Source of the DNA: an uncultured Pelagibacteraceae bacterium
Lineage (GTDB): Bacteria > Pseudomonadota > Alphaproteobacteria > Pelagibacterales > Pelagibacteraceae
NCBI GenBank assembly: GCA_902597335.1
Contig: CACJXK010000007.1
Span: forward strand, 1-64,000
DNA length: 64,000 bases
Direction of reading: 5' to 3'
The notes under the pieces were generated by a model. It was not told where the DNA came from. It was given only the letters and a program-made list of their open reading frames with translations, and made no database searches. Both the position numbers and the translations under genes were made by a program. Positions within the stretch are counted from its first letter, which is position 1; the number at the start of each line of letters is the position of its first letter. Below are positions 9,136 through 18,517 of this stretch, piece after piece.

Positions 9136-9989
9136 AAATTAAATTTGAAATAATTATTGTTATAAAAAATTTCATCTTGTCCAATTCTATCAAAAAAAGA
9201 AAAGTTTTTTGATTTAAAGAAAGAATAATAATTAAATTTATCTGGAAGATTATTCTCTACAGAAATTACTTTGATATTATATTTGTTAAAATCTACCGAT
9301 TTTAATAAATCTAACTCTTCACCTTCAATATCTATGGATAAATAGTCAATTTCAAAATCACCTTTGATTTCTTCCTCAAATGTAGATGTAGTAATCTTAG
9401 ATATTTTTGTTTTACTTTGTTCATTTTTTTTTATTAATTCATTAGCAGTATAATTTTCATTATTAATTCCACTCATCTGAGTAAGTCCTTCAACAACTTC
9501 TATAAACTCAACATCCTTAATCTCATTACTTATTGCTTTATTTATAGTTTTACAATTTCGATTATTTTTAAGTTTTTCATACTGCAACTTTGATGGTTCA
9601 ATTGCGATTCCTTTCCAATTCATATATTTCTCAAAATGATAACAATTACTTCCTTCAATACCATCATACGCACCTATTTCGACAAAAAATCCATCTTTTT
9701 TATTTTGAAAAAAGTAATTTTTAATTATTTTATCTTGTCCTGATTGTGAAAAAAATTTCTCGTTCCAGAAAAAAGATTTTTCACAGTTCCATAGTTTTGC
9801 TCTCAAAATTCCCCTTAAAACATAAAATTTCTTTTCTGAATATTCATTAGGCACTTGATCAATTAAATGACTATATATTTTGTGTGCATGAATTTTACCT
9901 TCTAAATTTTTTGCAAAGAGTTCATCTGCTTCCTTAAAAGCAACCGAAACATCTTTGCCAACTAAATGACTCAAATCAAAATTTTTCAT
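9132..9989 (-). CDS. FkbM-family SAM-dependent methyltransferase inside the his operon
   Basis: The class I methyltransferase core begins with GFFVEIGAYDGIEGSN (about 100-115, SAM loop), then IAIEPSKLQYEKL, INKAISN and DYLSIDIEGEELDLLKSV (about 218-235), the signature of FkbM enzymes that methylate sugars or small hydroxylated substrates. About 95 residues precede the SAM domain and I do not recognise them. The gene starts directly after the hisH stop and overlaps hisA by 4 bp, so it is a seamless insertion between hisH and hisA. No link to histidine synthesis is known to me. Confidence 0.85.
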   Translation of the reverse strand: MKNFDLSHLVGKDVSVAFKEADELFAKNLEGKIHAHKIYSHLIDQVPNEYSEKKFYVLRGILRAKLWNCEKSFFWNEKFFSQSGQDKIIKNYFFQNKKDGFFVEIGAYDGIEGSNCYHFEKYMNWKGIAIEPSKLQYEKLKNNRNCKTINKAISNEIKDVEFIEVVEGLTQMSGINNENYTANELIKKNEQSKTKISKITTSTFEEEIKGDFEIDYLSIDIEGEELDLLKSVDFNKYNIKVISVENNLPDKFNYYSFFKSKNFSFFDRIGQDEIFYNNNYFKFNL

Positions 9990-10616
9990 TTATAATTTTA
10001 GAAAGTTATCTATTATTTTTAATCCAATTTTATCACTCTTTTCAGGGTGAAATTGGGTACCAAATATATTTTCTAGTTCCGCAGCACAAACAACTTTTGA
10101 TGAGTAATCAGTTGTTGCTGAAATTACAGATTTATCCTCTGGGACAAACTCATAACTGTGAACGAAATACATATGAGAATTATTTTCTATACCTTTGAAA
10201 ATATCACTGTCTTTTGTTATATCAATTTCGTTCCAACCAATGTGTGGTAGCTTAAATTTACCATCTTGGTTATTAATTTTAGACACTTTACCTGAAATCC
10301 ATCCTAAACCTTTAGTCTCAACTTCCTCATAACCAACATCTGCAAACATTTGCAAGCCTACACATATCCCAAGCAGTGGTTTTTTGTATTCTATTGCAAA
10401 TTCATTCAATGTATCAATCAAACCATTAATACTATTAAGTCCATCAATACAGCTTTTGAAAGATCCTTGTCCTGGTAATACAACTTTATCGCTCGTTTTT
10501 ATGGTTTCAAGATTTGATGTTACTTCAATGTTTACTTTATCTTTTGCAACTTCTTTGAACGAATTTATTACAGAACTTATATTTCCTGAATTATAGTCAA
10601 CAATTGTGACATTCAT
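9990..10616 (-). CDS. hisH: Imidazole glycerol phosphate synthase glutaminase subunit HisH
   Basis: Glutamine amidotransferase that feeds ammonia to HisF. The class I triad is visible: C85 in GICVGLQMF, H190 and E192 in QFHPEKS. The oxyanion-strand segment LPGQGSF is at 47-53. 208 aa, normal length. It starts 5 bp after hisB. Confidence 0.96.
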   Translation of the reverse strand: MNVTIVDYNSGNISSVINSFKEVAKDKVNIEVTSNLETIKTSDKVVLPGQGSFKSCIDGLNSINGLIDTLNEFAIEYKKPLLGICVGLQMFADVGYEEVETKGLGWISGKVSKINNQDGKFKLPHIGWNEIDITKDSDIFKGIENNSHMYFVHSYEFVPEDKSVISATTDYSSKVVCAAELENIFGTQFHPEKSDKIGLKIIDNFLKL

Positions 10617-10621
10617 TAAAT

Positions 10622-11212
10622 TTATAAAGAACCTTTTGTAGAAGGTATTGTAGTTTTATTTCTTGGATCCATTTCTAGAGCAGCACGTAAAGATCTTGCC
10701 AATCCTTTAAAGCAAGACTCAATGATGTGATGACTATTATCGCCATAAATATTTTCAATGTGTAAAGTAATTCCTGCAGCTTGTGAAAAAGCTTGAAACC
10801 ATTCCTTAAATAGTTCAGTGTCCATCTCACCTAATTTTTCTACTTTCAATTTTACTTTCCAAATTAAATAAGGTCTGTTTGAGACATCAATTGCAACTCT
10901 AGTCAATGTTTCATCCATCGGAATCATCGCATGAGCATATCTTTTTATACCAACAAATTTTTTTGATGCTTTTTTCAAACATTCACCAATTGCAATTCCA
11001 GTGTCTTCAGTTGTGTGGTGAAGATCAATATGAGTATCACCTTTAGCTTTAATATTCATATCCATCGAAGAGTGTTTTGATAATTGCTCAAGCATGTGAT
11101 TTAAAAATCCTATACCTGTGTCAACTTTGTACTTACCCTTACCATCAATATTCAAATCAACACTGATATTGGTCTCTTTTGTTTTTCTACTTATTTTGGC
11201 TTTACGTTTCAT
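10622..11212 (-). CDS. hisB: Imidazoleglycerol-phosphate dehydratase HisB (monofunctional)
   Basis: Mn-dependent dehydration of IGP. The metal-binding His clusters are present: [24 protein letters not shown] and [12 protein letters not shown]. At 196 aa it lacks the N-terminal phosphatase domain of the E. coli fused protein, as is usual in alphaproteobacteria. It is the first gene of the hisB-hisH-fkbM-hisA-hisF operon and divergent from hslV (91-bp gap), a conserved alphaproteobacterial arrangement. Confidence 0.97.
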   Translation of the reverse strand: MKRKAKISRKTKETNISVDLNIDGKGKYKVDTGIGFLNHMLEQLSKHSSMDMNIKAKGDTHIDLHHTTEDTGIAIGECLKKASKKFVGIKRYAHAMIPMDETLTRVAIDVSNRPYLIWKVKLKVEKLGEMDTELFKEWFQAFSQAAGITLHIENIYGDNSHHIIESCFKGLARSLRAALEMDPRNKTTIPSTKGSL

Positions 11213-11268
11213 AATCTGAAAAAGGTATATATCTATTATTCAATTATGGCAATAATTCTAGCTTTGGT

Positions 11269-11296
11269 CTTGAACTATCGAATTTAGTATCCATCT
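11269..11296 (+). promoter_or_regulatory. Heat-shock (RpoH/sigma-32-type) promoter candidate for hslVU
   Basis: CTTGAAC at 11269-11275 and TCCATCT at 11290-11296 with a 14-nt spacer. This is close to the sigma-32 consensus CTTGAAA-N11-16-CCCATNT. Transcription would begin about 7 nt after the -10, at or next to the hslV ATG (11304), and no Shine-Dalgarno is present, so the mRNA may be leaderless. Confidence 0.5.
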
Positions 11297-11303
11297 ATAT
11301 CCC

Positions 11304-11819
11304 ATGACAACAATAGTATTAATAAGAAAAAACAATGAAGTAGTAGTTGCTGGAGACGGCCAAGTTAGTATGGGGAATACCGTAATTAAGAAAACTGCGA
11401 ACAAAGTTCGTAAGATTGAGAAAAGAAATGTGATCGCAGGATTTGCTGGATCTACGGCTGATGCATTAACATTATTTGAAAGATTAGAGTCAAAATTAGA
11501 AAAACATGCTGGGAATTTGGCAAGAGCAGCTGTTGAATTAGCTAAAGATTGGCGAACTGATAAATATTTAAGACGGCTAGAGGCATTAATGGCAGTTGGT
11601 GATAAAGAAAATAGTTTTATTATATCTGGAACTGGAGATGTTTTAGAGCCAGAAGGAGATGTTATTGGAATAGGGTCAGGTGGAAACTATGCATTAGCAT
11701 CCGCAAAAGTTTTAATGGATACAGATTTATCTGCTGAAGAAATTGCTAAAAAAGCAATTAAAGTTGCATCTGATATATGTGTTTTTACAAATGATAATTT
11801 AAATATTGAAAAAATTTAA
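11304..11819 (+). CDS. hslV: ATP-dependent protease peptidase subunit HslV (ClpQ)
   Basis: Proteasome-like threonine peptidase that works with HslU. The start ATG is fixed by the need to expose Thr2 as nucleophile (MTTIVLIRK). [37 protein letters not shown] and GIGSGGNYA are all family hallmarks; 171 aa is standard. No ribosome-binding site is seen before the ATG. hslU follows after 1 bp. Confidence 0.98.
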   Translation: MTTIVLIRKNNEVVVAGDGQVSMGNTVIKKTANKVRKIEKRNVIAGFAGSTADALTLFERLESKLEKHAGNLARAAVELAKDWRTDKYLRRLEALMAVGDKENSFIISGTGDVLEPEGDVIGIGSGGNYALASAKVLMDTDLSAEEIAKKAIKVASDICVFTNDNLNIEKI

Positions 11820-11820
11820 T

Positions 11821-13191
11821 ATGGAAAAATCAAACGTTACAACTCTACCAAACGCCAAAGTAAAAAAGGAAAATAGTAACATTCAAAATTCATTATCTCC
11901 AAGAGAAATAGTTTCTGAATTGGATAGATTTGTTGTTGGTCAAAACAATGCAAAAAGAGCAGTTGCAATTGCTTTAAGAAATAGATGGAGAAGACAAGCT
12001 TTGGAAGGAGATATGAAAGATGAAGTTCTTCCAAAAAATATTTTAATGATGGGACCAACAGGTGTTGGTAAAACAGAAATTTCTAGAAGATTATCAAAAC
12101 TAGCCGAAGCACCATTTGTAAAAGTAGAGGCTACAAGATTTACTGAAGTGGGTTACGTTGGAAGAGATGTTGAACAGATAATTAGAGACCTTCTTGAAAT
12201 AGCTATTGCAATGGAAAAAGTCAAGAAAAGAAAAGAAGTTCACGCAAAAGCACAAAAATTAGCAGAGGATAGGGTTCTTGATGCAATTGTTGGAAGTAAA
12301 GCAAGTGTTGCAACAAGAGAAAGTTTTAGAAAAAGATTAAGAGATGGTGATCTCGATGATAACGAAATAGAGATCGCTGTTACTGAAAGTGGCGGAGGTA
12401 TGCCTTCATTTGAAATTCCTGGAATGCCTGGAGCTAACGTTGGAATGATTAATATTTCAGACATGCTCGGTAAATCTATGGGCCAGAAGGCCAAAAAGAA
12501 AAAAATGTCAGTAAAAGAGTCTCATGAAATATTACTAAATGAAGAGGCTGATAAATTAATAGAACAAGACAAAATTATTAAATCAGCAAAAAATACAACT
12601 GAGAACAATGGTATAGTATTTTTAGATGAAATAGATAAAATTTCAGCAAGAACTGACAGAGTTGGTGGAGACGTATCAAGAGAAGGTGTTCAAAGAGACT
12701 TGCTCCCATTAATAGAGGGGACAACTGTAAGTACTAAGTACGGCCCGATTAAAACTGACCACATATTGTTTATAGCCTCTGGTGCGTTCCAATTAGCAAA
12801 ACCATCAGATCTTTTGCCAGAGCTTCAAGGAAGGTTGCCGATCAGAGTTGAGCTAGATGCGTTAAATAGTGAGGATTTTAAAAGAATTTTAAAAGAGCCA
12901 GATAATAGTTTGATTAAACAGTACAAAGCTTTACTTAAAACAGAAAATGTTGATTTAGAATTCACTGAGGATGGAATTGATACAATCGCGACAATTGCAA
13001 GTGAAGTTAACACAACTGTTGAAAACATAGGTGCAAGAAGACTACACACTATTATAGAAAGAGTTTTAGATGAAATAAGTTTTACAGCAACTGACCGAGC
13101 TGGAGAAAAAATCAGTATAGACTCCGAATATATTAAGAAAAATATTGGCGAATTAGTTAAAGACGCAGATCTTTCAAAATTTATTTTGTAA
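11821..13191 (+). CDS. hslU: HslU (ClpY) AAA+ unfoldase
   Basis: ATPase ring that unfolds substrates into HslV. I start at the ATG directly after hslV rather than at an upstream TTG (11806) inside hslV. Residues 26-50 ([16 protein letters not shown]) are the family N-terminus; Walker A is GPTGVGKT at 78-85; Walker B is [11 protein letters not shown]; sensor/arginine-finger segment [12 protein letters not shown] follows; the inserted I domain (about 120-255) is Met/Gly-rich. The C-terminus ends LSKFIL, the motif that docks on HslV. 456 aa. Confidence 0.97.
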   Translation: MEKSNVTTLPNAKVKKENSNIQNSLSPREIVSELDRFVVGQNNAKRAVAIALRNRWRRQALEGDMKDEVLPKNILMMGPTGVGKTEISRRLSKLAEAPFVKVEATRFTEVGYVGRDVEQIIRDLLEIAIAMEKVKKRKEVHAKAQKLAEDRVLDAIVGSKASVATRESFRKRLRDGDLDDNEIEIAVTESGGGMPSFEIPGMPGANVGMINISDMLGKSMGQKAKKKKMSVKESHEILLNEEADKLIEQDKIIKSAKNTTENNGIVFLDEIDKISARTDRVGGDVSREGVQRDLLPLIEGTTVSTKYGPIKTDHILFIASGAFQLAKPSDLLPELQGRLPIRVELDALNSEDFKRILKEPDNSLIKQYKALLKTENVDLEFTEDGIDTIATIASEVNTTVENIGARRLHTIIERVLDEISFTATDRAGEKISIDSEYIKKNIGELVKDADLSKFIL

Positions 13192-13194
13192 TAT

Positions 13195-13611
13195 TTATTT
13201 TTTTTTTTTTAAAAAAATATCAAAATTTCCTGTTGAAGGATCTTCAACAGCTTCAAAATCAATACTAATAATTCTACTCATTAATTGATCATTATTTTTA
13301 ATAAAACTGGGCACTGAGTATTTTAAAATACTCAAATTACTAGATTGGTATGGATCATTTAAATTTTTAGATCTCAACCCTTTTCCTGTAATAACATTAA
13401 TTTTATTTATTCCTTTTGAATAGCATTCTTCTATGTAAGAAGTCATCTTTTTGTTAGCTTCTTCTAAGGTATAACCATGCAAATCAATGGTTTTTTCAAT
13501 ATATCTCTTAGGTGAAGAATAGATTTTTTGATCTTTATTTTCTAGTTTGTCAGTACTATTTATAAATTTTTGCCAATCTTTTTTATCTTTATCTGATATT
13601 TTTTTAATCAA
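13195..13611 (-). CDS. Smr-domain protein
   Basis: Small MutS-related (Smr) domain, a nucleic-acid-binding or endonuclease fold. The LDLHG-type motif is IDLHGY at 42-47 and the conserved loop is TGKGLRS at 75-81, preceded by VI. The residues KKISDKDKKDWQKF before it fit the N-terminus of alphaproteobacterial Smr proteins, so I accept the TTG start at 13609-13611, one base after the Tim44-like stop. Converges on hslU with 3 bp between. Confidence 0.88.
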   Translation of the reverse strand: MIKKISDKDKKDWQKFINSTDKLENKDQKIYSSPKRYIEKTIDLHGYTLEEANKKMTSYIEECYSKGINKINVITGKGLRSKNLNDPYQSSNLSILKYSVPSFIKNNDQLMSRIISIDFEAVEDPSTGNFDIFLKKKK

Positions 13612-14202
13612 CTAAGCTTGTGTATCTACTATTAACCAATTTGGATTTTTTGAAGTACCGTCTTTAGTAAATTTCCATGTATCGAGCACTTTTTTAACTT
13701 TTTGTGAATCCCCTGATACAATTTTATTATCTTTATCTCTAATACATGAAATAATTTCACTTACGAACTCAACGCTTACTTCAAGCATATTTTTGTTTTG
13801 GGAGTGTTCTTTTATTTCTGCAGAATTAATACCAATAAACGTAGTTTCAGAAGTAACATTTCTAGCCTTTTTATCTTTAATAGCTTCGTCAAATTGATCA
13901 TAAACACTTTTGTCTAAGAGATTTTTAATAGATTTTAGATCACCTTTAGAAAAACTAGTTATTACAGTTTCATAAGCTATCTTTGCGCCGTTCAAGAAAT
14001 CTTTTTTTGCGGCATCATCAAAAGTTTCAGCGTTTAAAACAGGAGAAGACTTCTTTTCTGGGACCTCCTCGTGAGGAAATGTTGAGTTTATATTCTCCTC
14101 AAAACCTGTTTTTTTTCCTAAAATACCCCTTAATCTTAGGAAAATAAATCCAGCTATCATTGCCAATAATATGATATCGATATACTCAAAACTATAACTC
14201 AT
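13612..14202 (-). CDS. Tim44-like (TimA) domain membrane-anchored protein
   Basis: An N-terminal membrane segment (IDIILLAMIAGFIFLRL) is followed by a polar linker and a Tim44-like domain (about 85-196) with ETFDDAAKKDFLNGAKIAYETVITSFSKGD. Bacterial TimA/Tim44-like proteins are inner-membrane proteins of uncertain function, related to the mitochondrial import motor tether. I use the ATG at 14200-14202; a TTG upstream would add 14 residues. The Tim44-like/Smr/SecB neighbourhood is conserved in alphaproteobacteria. Confidence 0.85.
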   Translation of the reverse strand: MSYSFEYIDIILLAMIAGFIFLRLRGILGKKTGFEENINSTFPHEEVPEKKSSPVLNAETFDDAAKKDFLNGAKIAYETVITSFSKGDLKSIKNLLDKSVYDQFDEAIKDKKARNVTSETTFIGINSAEIKEHSQNKNMLEVSVEFVSEIISCIRDKDNKIVSGDSQKVKKVLDTWKFTKDGTSKNPNWLIVDTQA

Positions 14203-14260
14203 ATTTAGATAATATTTACTATGTTGATTAATTTCAACCTGCAATTTACACTATAGACAA

Positions 14261-14689
14261 ATGAACACAGCAATAATTCTTATTTTAGGAATACCTCTTA
14301 TTGAGATCTACTTATTTATAAAAGTTGGGTCCCAAATAGGAGCTTTAAACACAATTTTGCTAATACTAGTTACTGCAGTTCTTGGTATTTGGTACGCAAG
14401 ATATGAGGGTTTTAACACTTTAAGATCAGGAATGTCTCAATTAATCAAAAATGAAATACCTCTTTATGAGATAGTTTCTGGAGCTGCAATCGCGTTTGCA
14501 GCTTTATTATTAATATTACCAGGGTTTGCAACAGATGTTATAGGCGTTTTATTAGTTTTCCCTGTTACAAGAAAAATAATTTTAAAAAAATATTCAACAA
14601 AATATTCAACAAAAAATAAAAGTAGACCTAGTGACAAAAATTTCATAGAGGGTGAATATGAGGATATAGAAGATAAAGATGGAAAATAA
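14261..14689 (+). CDS. fxsA: FxsA-family cytoplasmic membrane protein
   Basis: Three to four hydrophobic segments (about 2-22, 26-45, 70-92, 95-110) with the FxsA pattern IPLIEIYLFIKVGSQIG and ILLILPGFATDVIG. Known in E. coli for relieving F-exclusion of phage T7; its normal function is unclear. The cytoplasmic tail carries a short tandem repeat (KYSTKYST). The 3' end overlaps secB by 11 bp. Confidence 0.9.
   Translation: MNTAIILILGIPLIEIYLFIKVGSQIGALNTILLILVTAVLGIWYARYEGFNTLRSGMSQLIKNEIPLYEIVSGAAIAFAALLLILPGFATDVIGVLLVFPVTRKIILKKYSTKYSTKNKSRPSDKNFIEGEYEDIEDKDGK
14588..14611 (+). repeat. Two-copy 12-bp tandem repeat in fxsA
   Basis: AAATATTCAACA occurs twice in direct succession, in frame, and encodes KYSTKYST in the tail of FxsA. 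It probably varies between strains by slippage. Confidence 0.8.
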
Positions 14690-15101
14690 ATACAAAATAA
14701 TAATAAGTTATATTCAAGATTTGTCAGTTGAAATACCTAGTGCTGAAAGTTTAATAACAATTAGAAACACCACACCAGAATATCGAATGAGTGTAGATAT
14801 AAGCACAAAACCTATAAAAAGAAAAATGGTAGAGGTATTAACTACATTGACTTATGCAAATCCAAACAAAAAAAAAGCTCAAGGATATTTTCAGATTAAA
14901 TATGCAACAGTTATTAATATTTTAGATTTAAAAATCGAAAAAAAAGAAATAGAAAAAATGATTTTGTGTGATCTACAAACTGAAATATATCCTGATTTAG
15001 AAAAAAAGTTTTTGACCATTCTTAAAAATTCAGGCCTTCCCGATTTAAAATTTGGAAAAAAAATAAATTTTGAGGAGTTGTATAAAGCTAGATTAAATTA
15101 A
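14679..15101 (+). CDS. secB: Protein-export chaperone SecB
   Basis: Tetrameric chaperone that hands unfolded preproteins to SecA. The N-terminal strand KIIISYIQDLSVEIPSAES is the SecB signature; FQIKYATVINI and a C-terminal LPDLKFGKKINFEELY segment follow. At 140 aa it is slightly short. It is more Lys-rich than the usual acidic SecB, consistent with the AT-rich genome. Overlaps fxsA at its start and dnaQ (convergent) by 4 bp at its end. Confidence 0.9.
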   Translation: MENKYKIIISYIQDLSVEIPSAESLITIRNTTPEYRMSVDISTKPIKRKMVEVLTTLTYANPNKKKAQGYFQIKYATVINILDLKIEKKEIEKMILCDLQTEIYPDLEKKFLTILKNSGLPDLKFGKKINFEELYKARLN

Positions 15102-15760
15102 AAAAAATTTTTTTTTAAATTTTTTTTTAAAAATTCAGAGTGATCTGATAATTCCTTTTCAGTTGGTAAAATAATTTTTTTATAGTAGTCACTTTTATCA
15201 TTTAATGTAACCTTTAACTCATTATTTTCGCCTAAATCAAAGGTGGGTTCTTTTTGATCTATTAGATTAATATAAACTTTTGCAAGTAGCTCACAATCAA
15301 TCAAAGCAGTATGCTTTTCCCTCTTAGAATTGTCTATTCTAAATCTTTTACATAATGCATCTAGGCTTATTCCAGATCCTGGAAATTTATTTCTGGCCAG
15401 TTCTAAAGTATCAATTATATTTGAATTACTTATTTTGGGCTTTCCAATTAAGGATAATTCGTTATTTAAATGTCCAATATCAAACTCAGCGTTGTGAATT
15501 ATAATTTTTTTATCTTTAATAAAAGATAGAAAATCTTCAGCAACTTCTGAAAATTTTTGTTTATTAGACAAAAATTCATCAGTGTAACCGTGAACCTCAA
15601 AAGCTTTCTCAGATACCTTTCTTTCTGGATTCAAATAAACATGAAAAACATTTTTGGTAGGGACTAGATCGTCTAACTCTATACAGCCAATTTCTACAAT
15701 TCGATGTCCATCTCTTACGGACAATCCTGTAGTTTCTGTATCAAGAACTAATTCTTTCAT
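15098..15760 (-). CDS. dnaQ: DNA polymerase III epsilon subunit (3'-5' exonuclease)
   Basis: Proofreading DEDDh exonuclease. Exo I is LDTETTGL (residues 5-12), Exo II is IIHNAEFDIGHL, Exo III epsilon is HTALIDCELL with the catalytic His and Asp. 220 aa. It is the last gene of the ppsR-maf-aroE-coaE-dnaQ series that flanks the origin in Rickettsia and Caulobacter. Its start overlaps the coaE end by 20 bp. The C-terminal tail is Lys/Asn/Phe-rich and overlaps secB. Confidence 0.95.
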   Translation of the reverse strand: MKELVLDTETTGLSVRDGHRIVEIGCIELDDLVPTKNVFHVYLNPERKVSEKAFEVHGYTDEFLSNKQKFSEVAEDFLSFIKDKKIIIHNAEFDIGHLNNELSLIGKPKISNSNIIDTLELARNKFPGSGISLDALCKRFRIDNSKREKHTALIDCELLAKVYINLIDQKEPTFDLGENNELKVTLNDKSDYYKKIILPTEKELSDHSEFLKKNLKKNFF

Positions 15761-16328
15761 TAAAAATTTTTCTTTTTATAATTTTAATATTTTTTTTTAA
15801 GCTTTGAAGTTTAAAATCGTTCTTAATAACAAAATCAGATATTTTCTTTTTATAAGCAAGAGATCTTTGTGATTTTCTAAGGCTATCAATTATTTTTTTA
15901 TTGTAAAAAGGTCTTTTTTTAAGTCTTTTATTTATCTCATTTTTGTTTGAATGAACAAATATTAAATAAAAATTTTTATCATACAGTTTGTTTTCAACTA
16001 ATAAGGGTATGTCTAGTACAACCATCTTTTTTCTTTTATTCTTTTTAAAAAAATTGACCATTCTCTTCCTGACGATGGGATGTACAATATTAGATATTTT
16101 TTTCAGATTTTTTTTGTTTGCTTTAATAAGACTTCCAAGCTCATCTTTTTTTAAAGATTTTGACTTAATAAATTTTGGAAATTTCTTTTTTATTTTTTTA
16201 TAACAAGATTTGTCATTTCTGTAGATATCACTAACTTCTTTATCAGCATTAAAAATTGGGTAACCAAATTGTTTTGCAACAAAGCTTTTGCCTGAACCTA
16301 TATCACCTAGAACACCAACTTTAATCAA
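15741..16328 (-). CDS. coaE: Dephospho-CoA kinase
   Basis: Last step of coenzyme A synthesis. P-loop GDIGSGKS at 8-15 and the NADKEVSDIYR segment are typical; VVLDIPLLVENKLY is the family signature. 195 aa, extremely Lys-rich (long KK runs), which reflects the AT-rich base composition. Start overlaps the aroE stop by 4 bp; end overlaps dnaQ by 20 bp. Confidence 0.95.
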   Translation of the reverse strand: MIKVGVLGDIGSGKSFVAKQFGYPIFNADKEVSDIYRNDKSCYKKIKKKFPKFIKSKSLKKDELGSLIKANKKNLKKISNIVHPIVRKRMVNFFKKNKRKKMVVLDIPLLVENKLYDKNFYLIFVHSNKNEINKRLKKRPFYNKKIIDSLRKSQRSLAYKKKISDFVIKNDFKLQSLKKNIKIIKRKIFNERISS

Positions 16329-17116
16329 TTTAAAAGCTCCATTAATTTATCATCCACTTTGGGCTTGAGGTTATTCCATATTTTAAATGAGGCTTGAGCC
16401 TGAAAAATAAACATTTTTTTTCCATTTTCTATTTTATTTCCATTTTTTTTTGCAAATCTTAAGAAATTAGTTTCAGAAGGATTATATATGACATCATAAA
16501 AAAACTTTTCGGGACTAATTTTTGAATAATCTAAAATAATATTTTCGTCATTTTTTAAACCTAAACTAGTTGCATTAATAATCATGTCAAAATCTGGTAT
16601 TGTACCCCATCTAATAATTTCAATTTCATTAAAGTTTTTTTTTAAATTTTCAGCTTTGCTTTGTGTTCTATTGCTTATAAATATTTTTTTGGCACTCATA
16701 TTTTTTAAAGCCACTATTATTGATGGCGAAACTCCTCCCGCACCCAATATTAGTATATTTTTACCAACAATATCATAATTTGTATGTTTAATGGCCAACT
16801 CAAATCCTTCTATGTCTGTATTGTGACCTATTACCATTCCATCTCTCAAATATATCGTATTTACTGATTGTGTTTTTTGAGCCTCGTTGGATAGTTTATC
16901 TAAAAAAGGAATTATAGAATTTTTAAAAGGAACAGTAACATTAATTCCATCAATTTTTTTTTCTCTTACTTCTTTAATTAAATTATCTAATTCTGATATA
17001 TCTAATTTTTTTTTATCGTAAACAGCTTTCAAATTATTAGATTTTATCCAGTAATTATGCAACTTTGGAGATAAAGAATGTTCAATTGGGTTTCCTATAA
17101 CAAGAAATTTTTTCAT
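16325..17116 (-). CDS. aroE: Shikimate dehydrogenase
   Basis: NADP-dependent reduction of 3-dehydroshikimate in the aromatic pathway. Substrate-binding SLSPKLHNYW at 14-23, catalytic Lys in NVTVPFKN, NADP loop GAGGVSPS, and ISNRTQSKA for the phosphate. 263 aa. ATGA-type overlaps with maf upstream and coaE downstream show a tight operon. Confidence 0.95.
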   Translation of the reverse strand: MKKFLVIGNPIEHSLSPKLHNYWIKSNNLKAVYDKKKLDISELDNLIKEVREKKIDGINVTVPFKNSIIPFLDKLSNEAQKTQSVNTIYLRDGMVIGHNTDIEGFELAIKHTNYDIVGKNILILGAGGVSPSIIVALKNMSAKKIFISNRTQSKAENLKKNFNEIEIIRWGTIPDFDMIINATSLGLKNDENIILDYSKISPEKFFYDVIYNPSETNFLRFAKKNGNKIENGKKMFIFQAQASFKIWNNLKPKVDDKLMELLN

Positions 17117-17697
17117 TTTTGCAGTTCTAAATATTCCTTAATTTTTTTTACAGGTAAGCCCATTATCGTGTCTTCATCGCCATCAATATTAGAAAATAAA
17201 GCTCTTCCTTCTCCTTCAATTTGATAAACATTGTAAGCATACAAAGCTTCATCACTTATTTTATTCAGATAAGTGATTAATTCATTTTCTGAAAAATCCT
17301 TCATGGTCAAGTAAGCTTTATCAGTATAGTTCCAAACCATGGATCCATTTTTAGATATACATACCGAACTAATCAAAGAGTGTTTTTTTCCATTAAGTTT
17401 TTTTAAAATACTTAAAGCCTCTTCCCTGCTTTGTGGTTTTGATATTAACTCGCCTGTCAGATCAATGACACTATCTGCTCCTAAAACTAAAGTATTATTT
17501 ATTTTTTGACTTACCTTATTTGCTTTCAATTCTGCCAGATTTTTAGAAATAATTTCAGGTGAAGCTCCCTCTTTTAATAGACTCTCTTTTATTGGATCTT
17601 CGTCAACATTTGATACTTCAACCCTGTTATTAATATTATGATTATCTAATATTTCTTTTCTTACCTTGCTTTTTGAAGCTAAAATAATGTTAGGCAT
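17113..17697 (-). CDS. maf: Maf-family nucleotide pyrophosphatase
   Basis: House-cleaning hydrolase of non-canonical or methylated nucleoside triphosphates. LASKSKVRKEIL at 6-17 is the Maf N-terminal motif, with GADSVIDL and SKPQSREEAL as the conserved catalytic and dimer regions; GEGRALFSNIDGDEDTIMGLP closes the domain. 194 aa. Overlaps ppsR by 8 bp and aroE by 4 bp. Confidence 0.93.
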   Translation of the reverse strand: MPNIILASKSKVRKEILDNHNINNRVEVSNVDEDPIKESLLKEGASPEIISKNLAELKANKVSQKINNTLVLGADSVIDLTGELISKPQSREEALSILKKLNGKKHSLISSVCISKNGSMVWNYTDKAYLTMKDFSENELITYLNKISDEALYAYNVYQIEGEGRALFSNIDGDEDTIMGLPVKKIKEYLELQK

Positions 17698-18517
17698 TTT
17701 TTTTATTTTTTATTTCATAAATTTTAATTACAGATGCTGCTGTTTCTTCAACTGATTTTCTAGTTACGTCTATTGTGGGCCAATTATTTTCTTTAAATAT
17801 TTTTTTAGAACTATCTAATTCATCCCTAATTTTGTCTATGTTTATGTACTCACTATTTTGATCTTCTTTAAGAGAATTCAATCTATTTTTTCTTAAATCA
17901 TATAGTCTTTCAGCTTCAGTTACTAAACCTACAACACAGGGAGAAAAGTTTTTTTCTGTAACCTTCGGTGGAATTGAGTTTTTGTTTACTAATGGAATAT
18001 TTGAAGTTTTGAAACCTCTATTAGCTAAATAAATTGCTGTTGGGGTTTTACTTGTCCTACTTACTCCTAGCAGGATTATATCAGATTTTTCTATATCATC
18101 AGTTTGATTACCATCATCATGATTCATAGTAAACTGAATAGCTTCAATTCTATCGTAGTATTCTTCATTCAAAATATGTTGACCACTTGGTTGATGTGAA
18201 GCTTTCTGATTAAGCACTTTTGAGAAATTTAATATTAAATCCCCAAGAACACCAAAACACGGTATTTCTCTCTCATAAGCTTTTTCTGTGAGATACTTTG
18301 CAAGTTTACTATTCACTATTGTATACAAAATTATAGAATTTTTATCTTTCTTCGCTTGTTTTAGAATACTTAAGGTTTGGCTTTCTGTGCGGGTAAAAGA
18401 AAAATGATTAGTTTCATATTCAAAATTAGGAAATTGAGCCTTTAACGCCAAAAATATCCTATCCAGTGTCTCTCCAGTAGAATCTGATATTAAGTAAATT
18501 TGGTATAAGTTTCTCAT
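17690..18517 (-). CDS. ppsR: PEP synthase/PPDK regulatory kinase-pyrophosphorylase (DUF299; RP001 homologue)
   Basis: Bifunctional ADP-dependent kinase and phosphate-dependent pyrophosphorylase that switches PEP synthetase or pyruvate phosphate dikinase. The P-loop-like motif GVSRTSKT is at 151-158; the N-terminus IYLISDSTGETLDR and the C-terminal DVTRKSVEETA are family hallmarks. 275 aa. This is the homologue of Rickettsia RP001, which with hemE brackets the replication origin there and in Caulobacter. Confidence 0.93.
   Translation of the reverse strand: MRNLYQIYLISDSTGETLDRIFLALKAQFPNFEYETNHFSFTRTESQTLSILKQAKKDKNSIILYTIVNSKLAKYLTEKAYEREIPCFGVLGDLILNFSKVLNQKASHQPSGQHILNEEYYDRIEAIQFTMNHDDGNQTDDIEKSDIILLGVSRTSKTPTAIYLANRGFKTSNIPLVNKNSIPPKVTEKNFSPCVVGLVTEAERLYDLRKNRLNSLKEDQNSEYINIDKIRDELDSSKKIFKENNWPTIDVTRKSVEETAASVIKIYEIKNKKNA

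Noticed and set aside
15100..15132. A-run/T-run palindrome at the secB/dnaQ ends as terminator
   Set aside because: It is coding sequence for a Lys/Asn/Phe tail and a homopolymer artefact of low GC; no stable stem.
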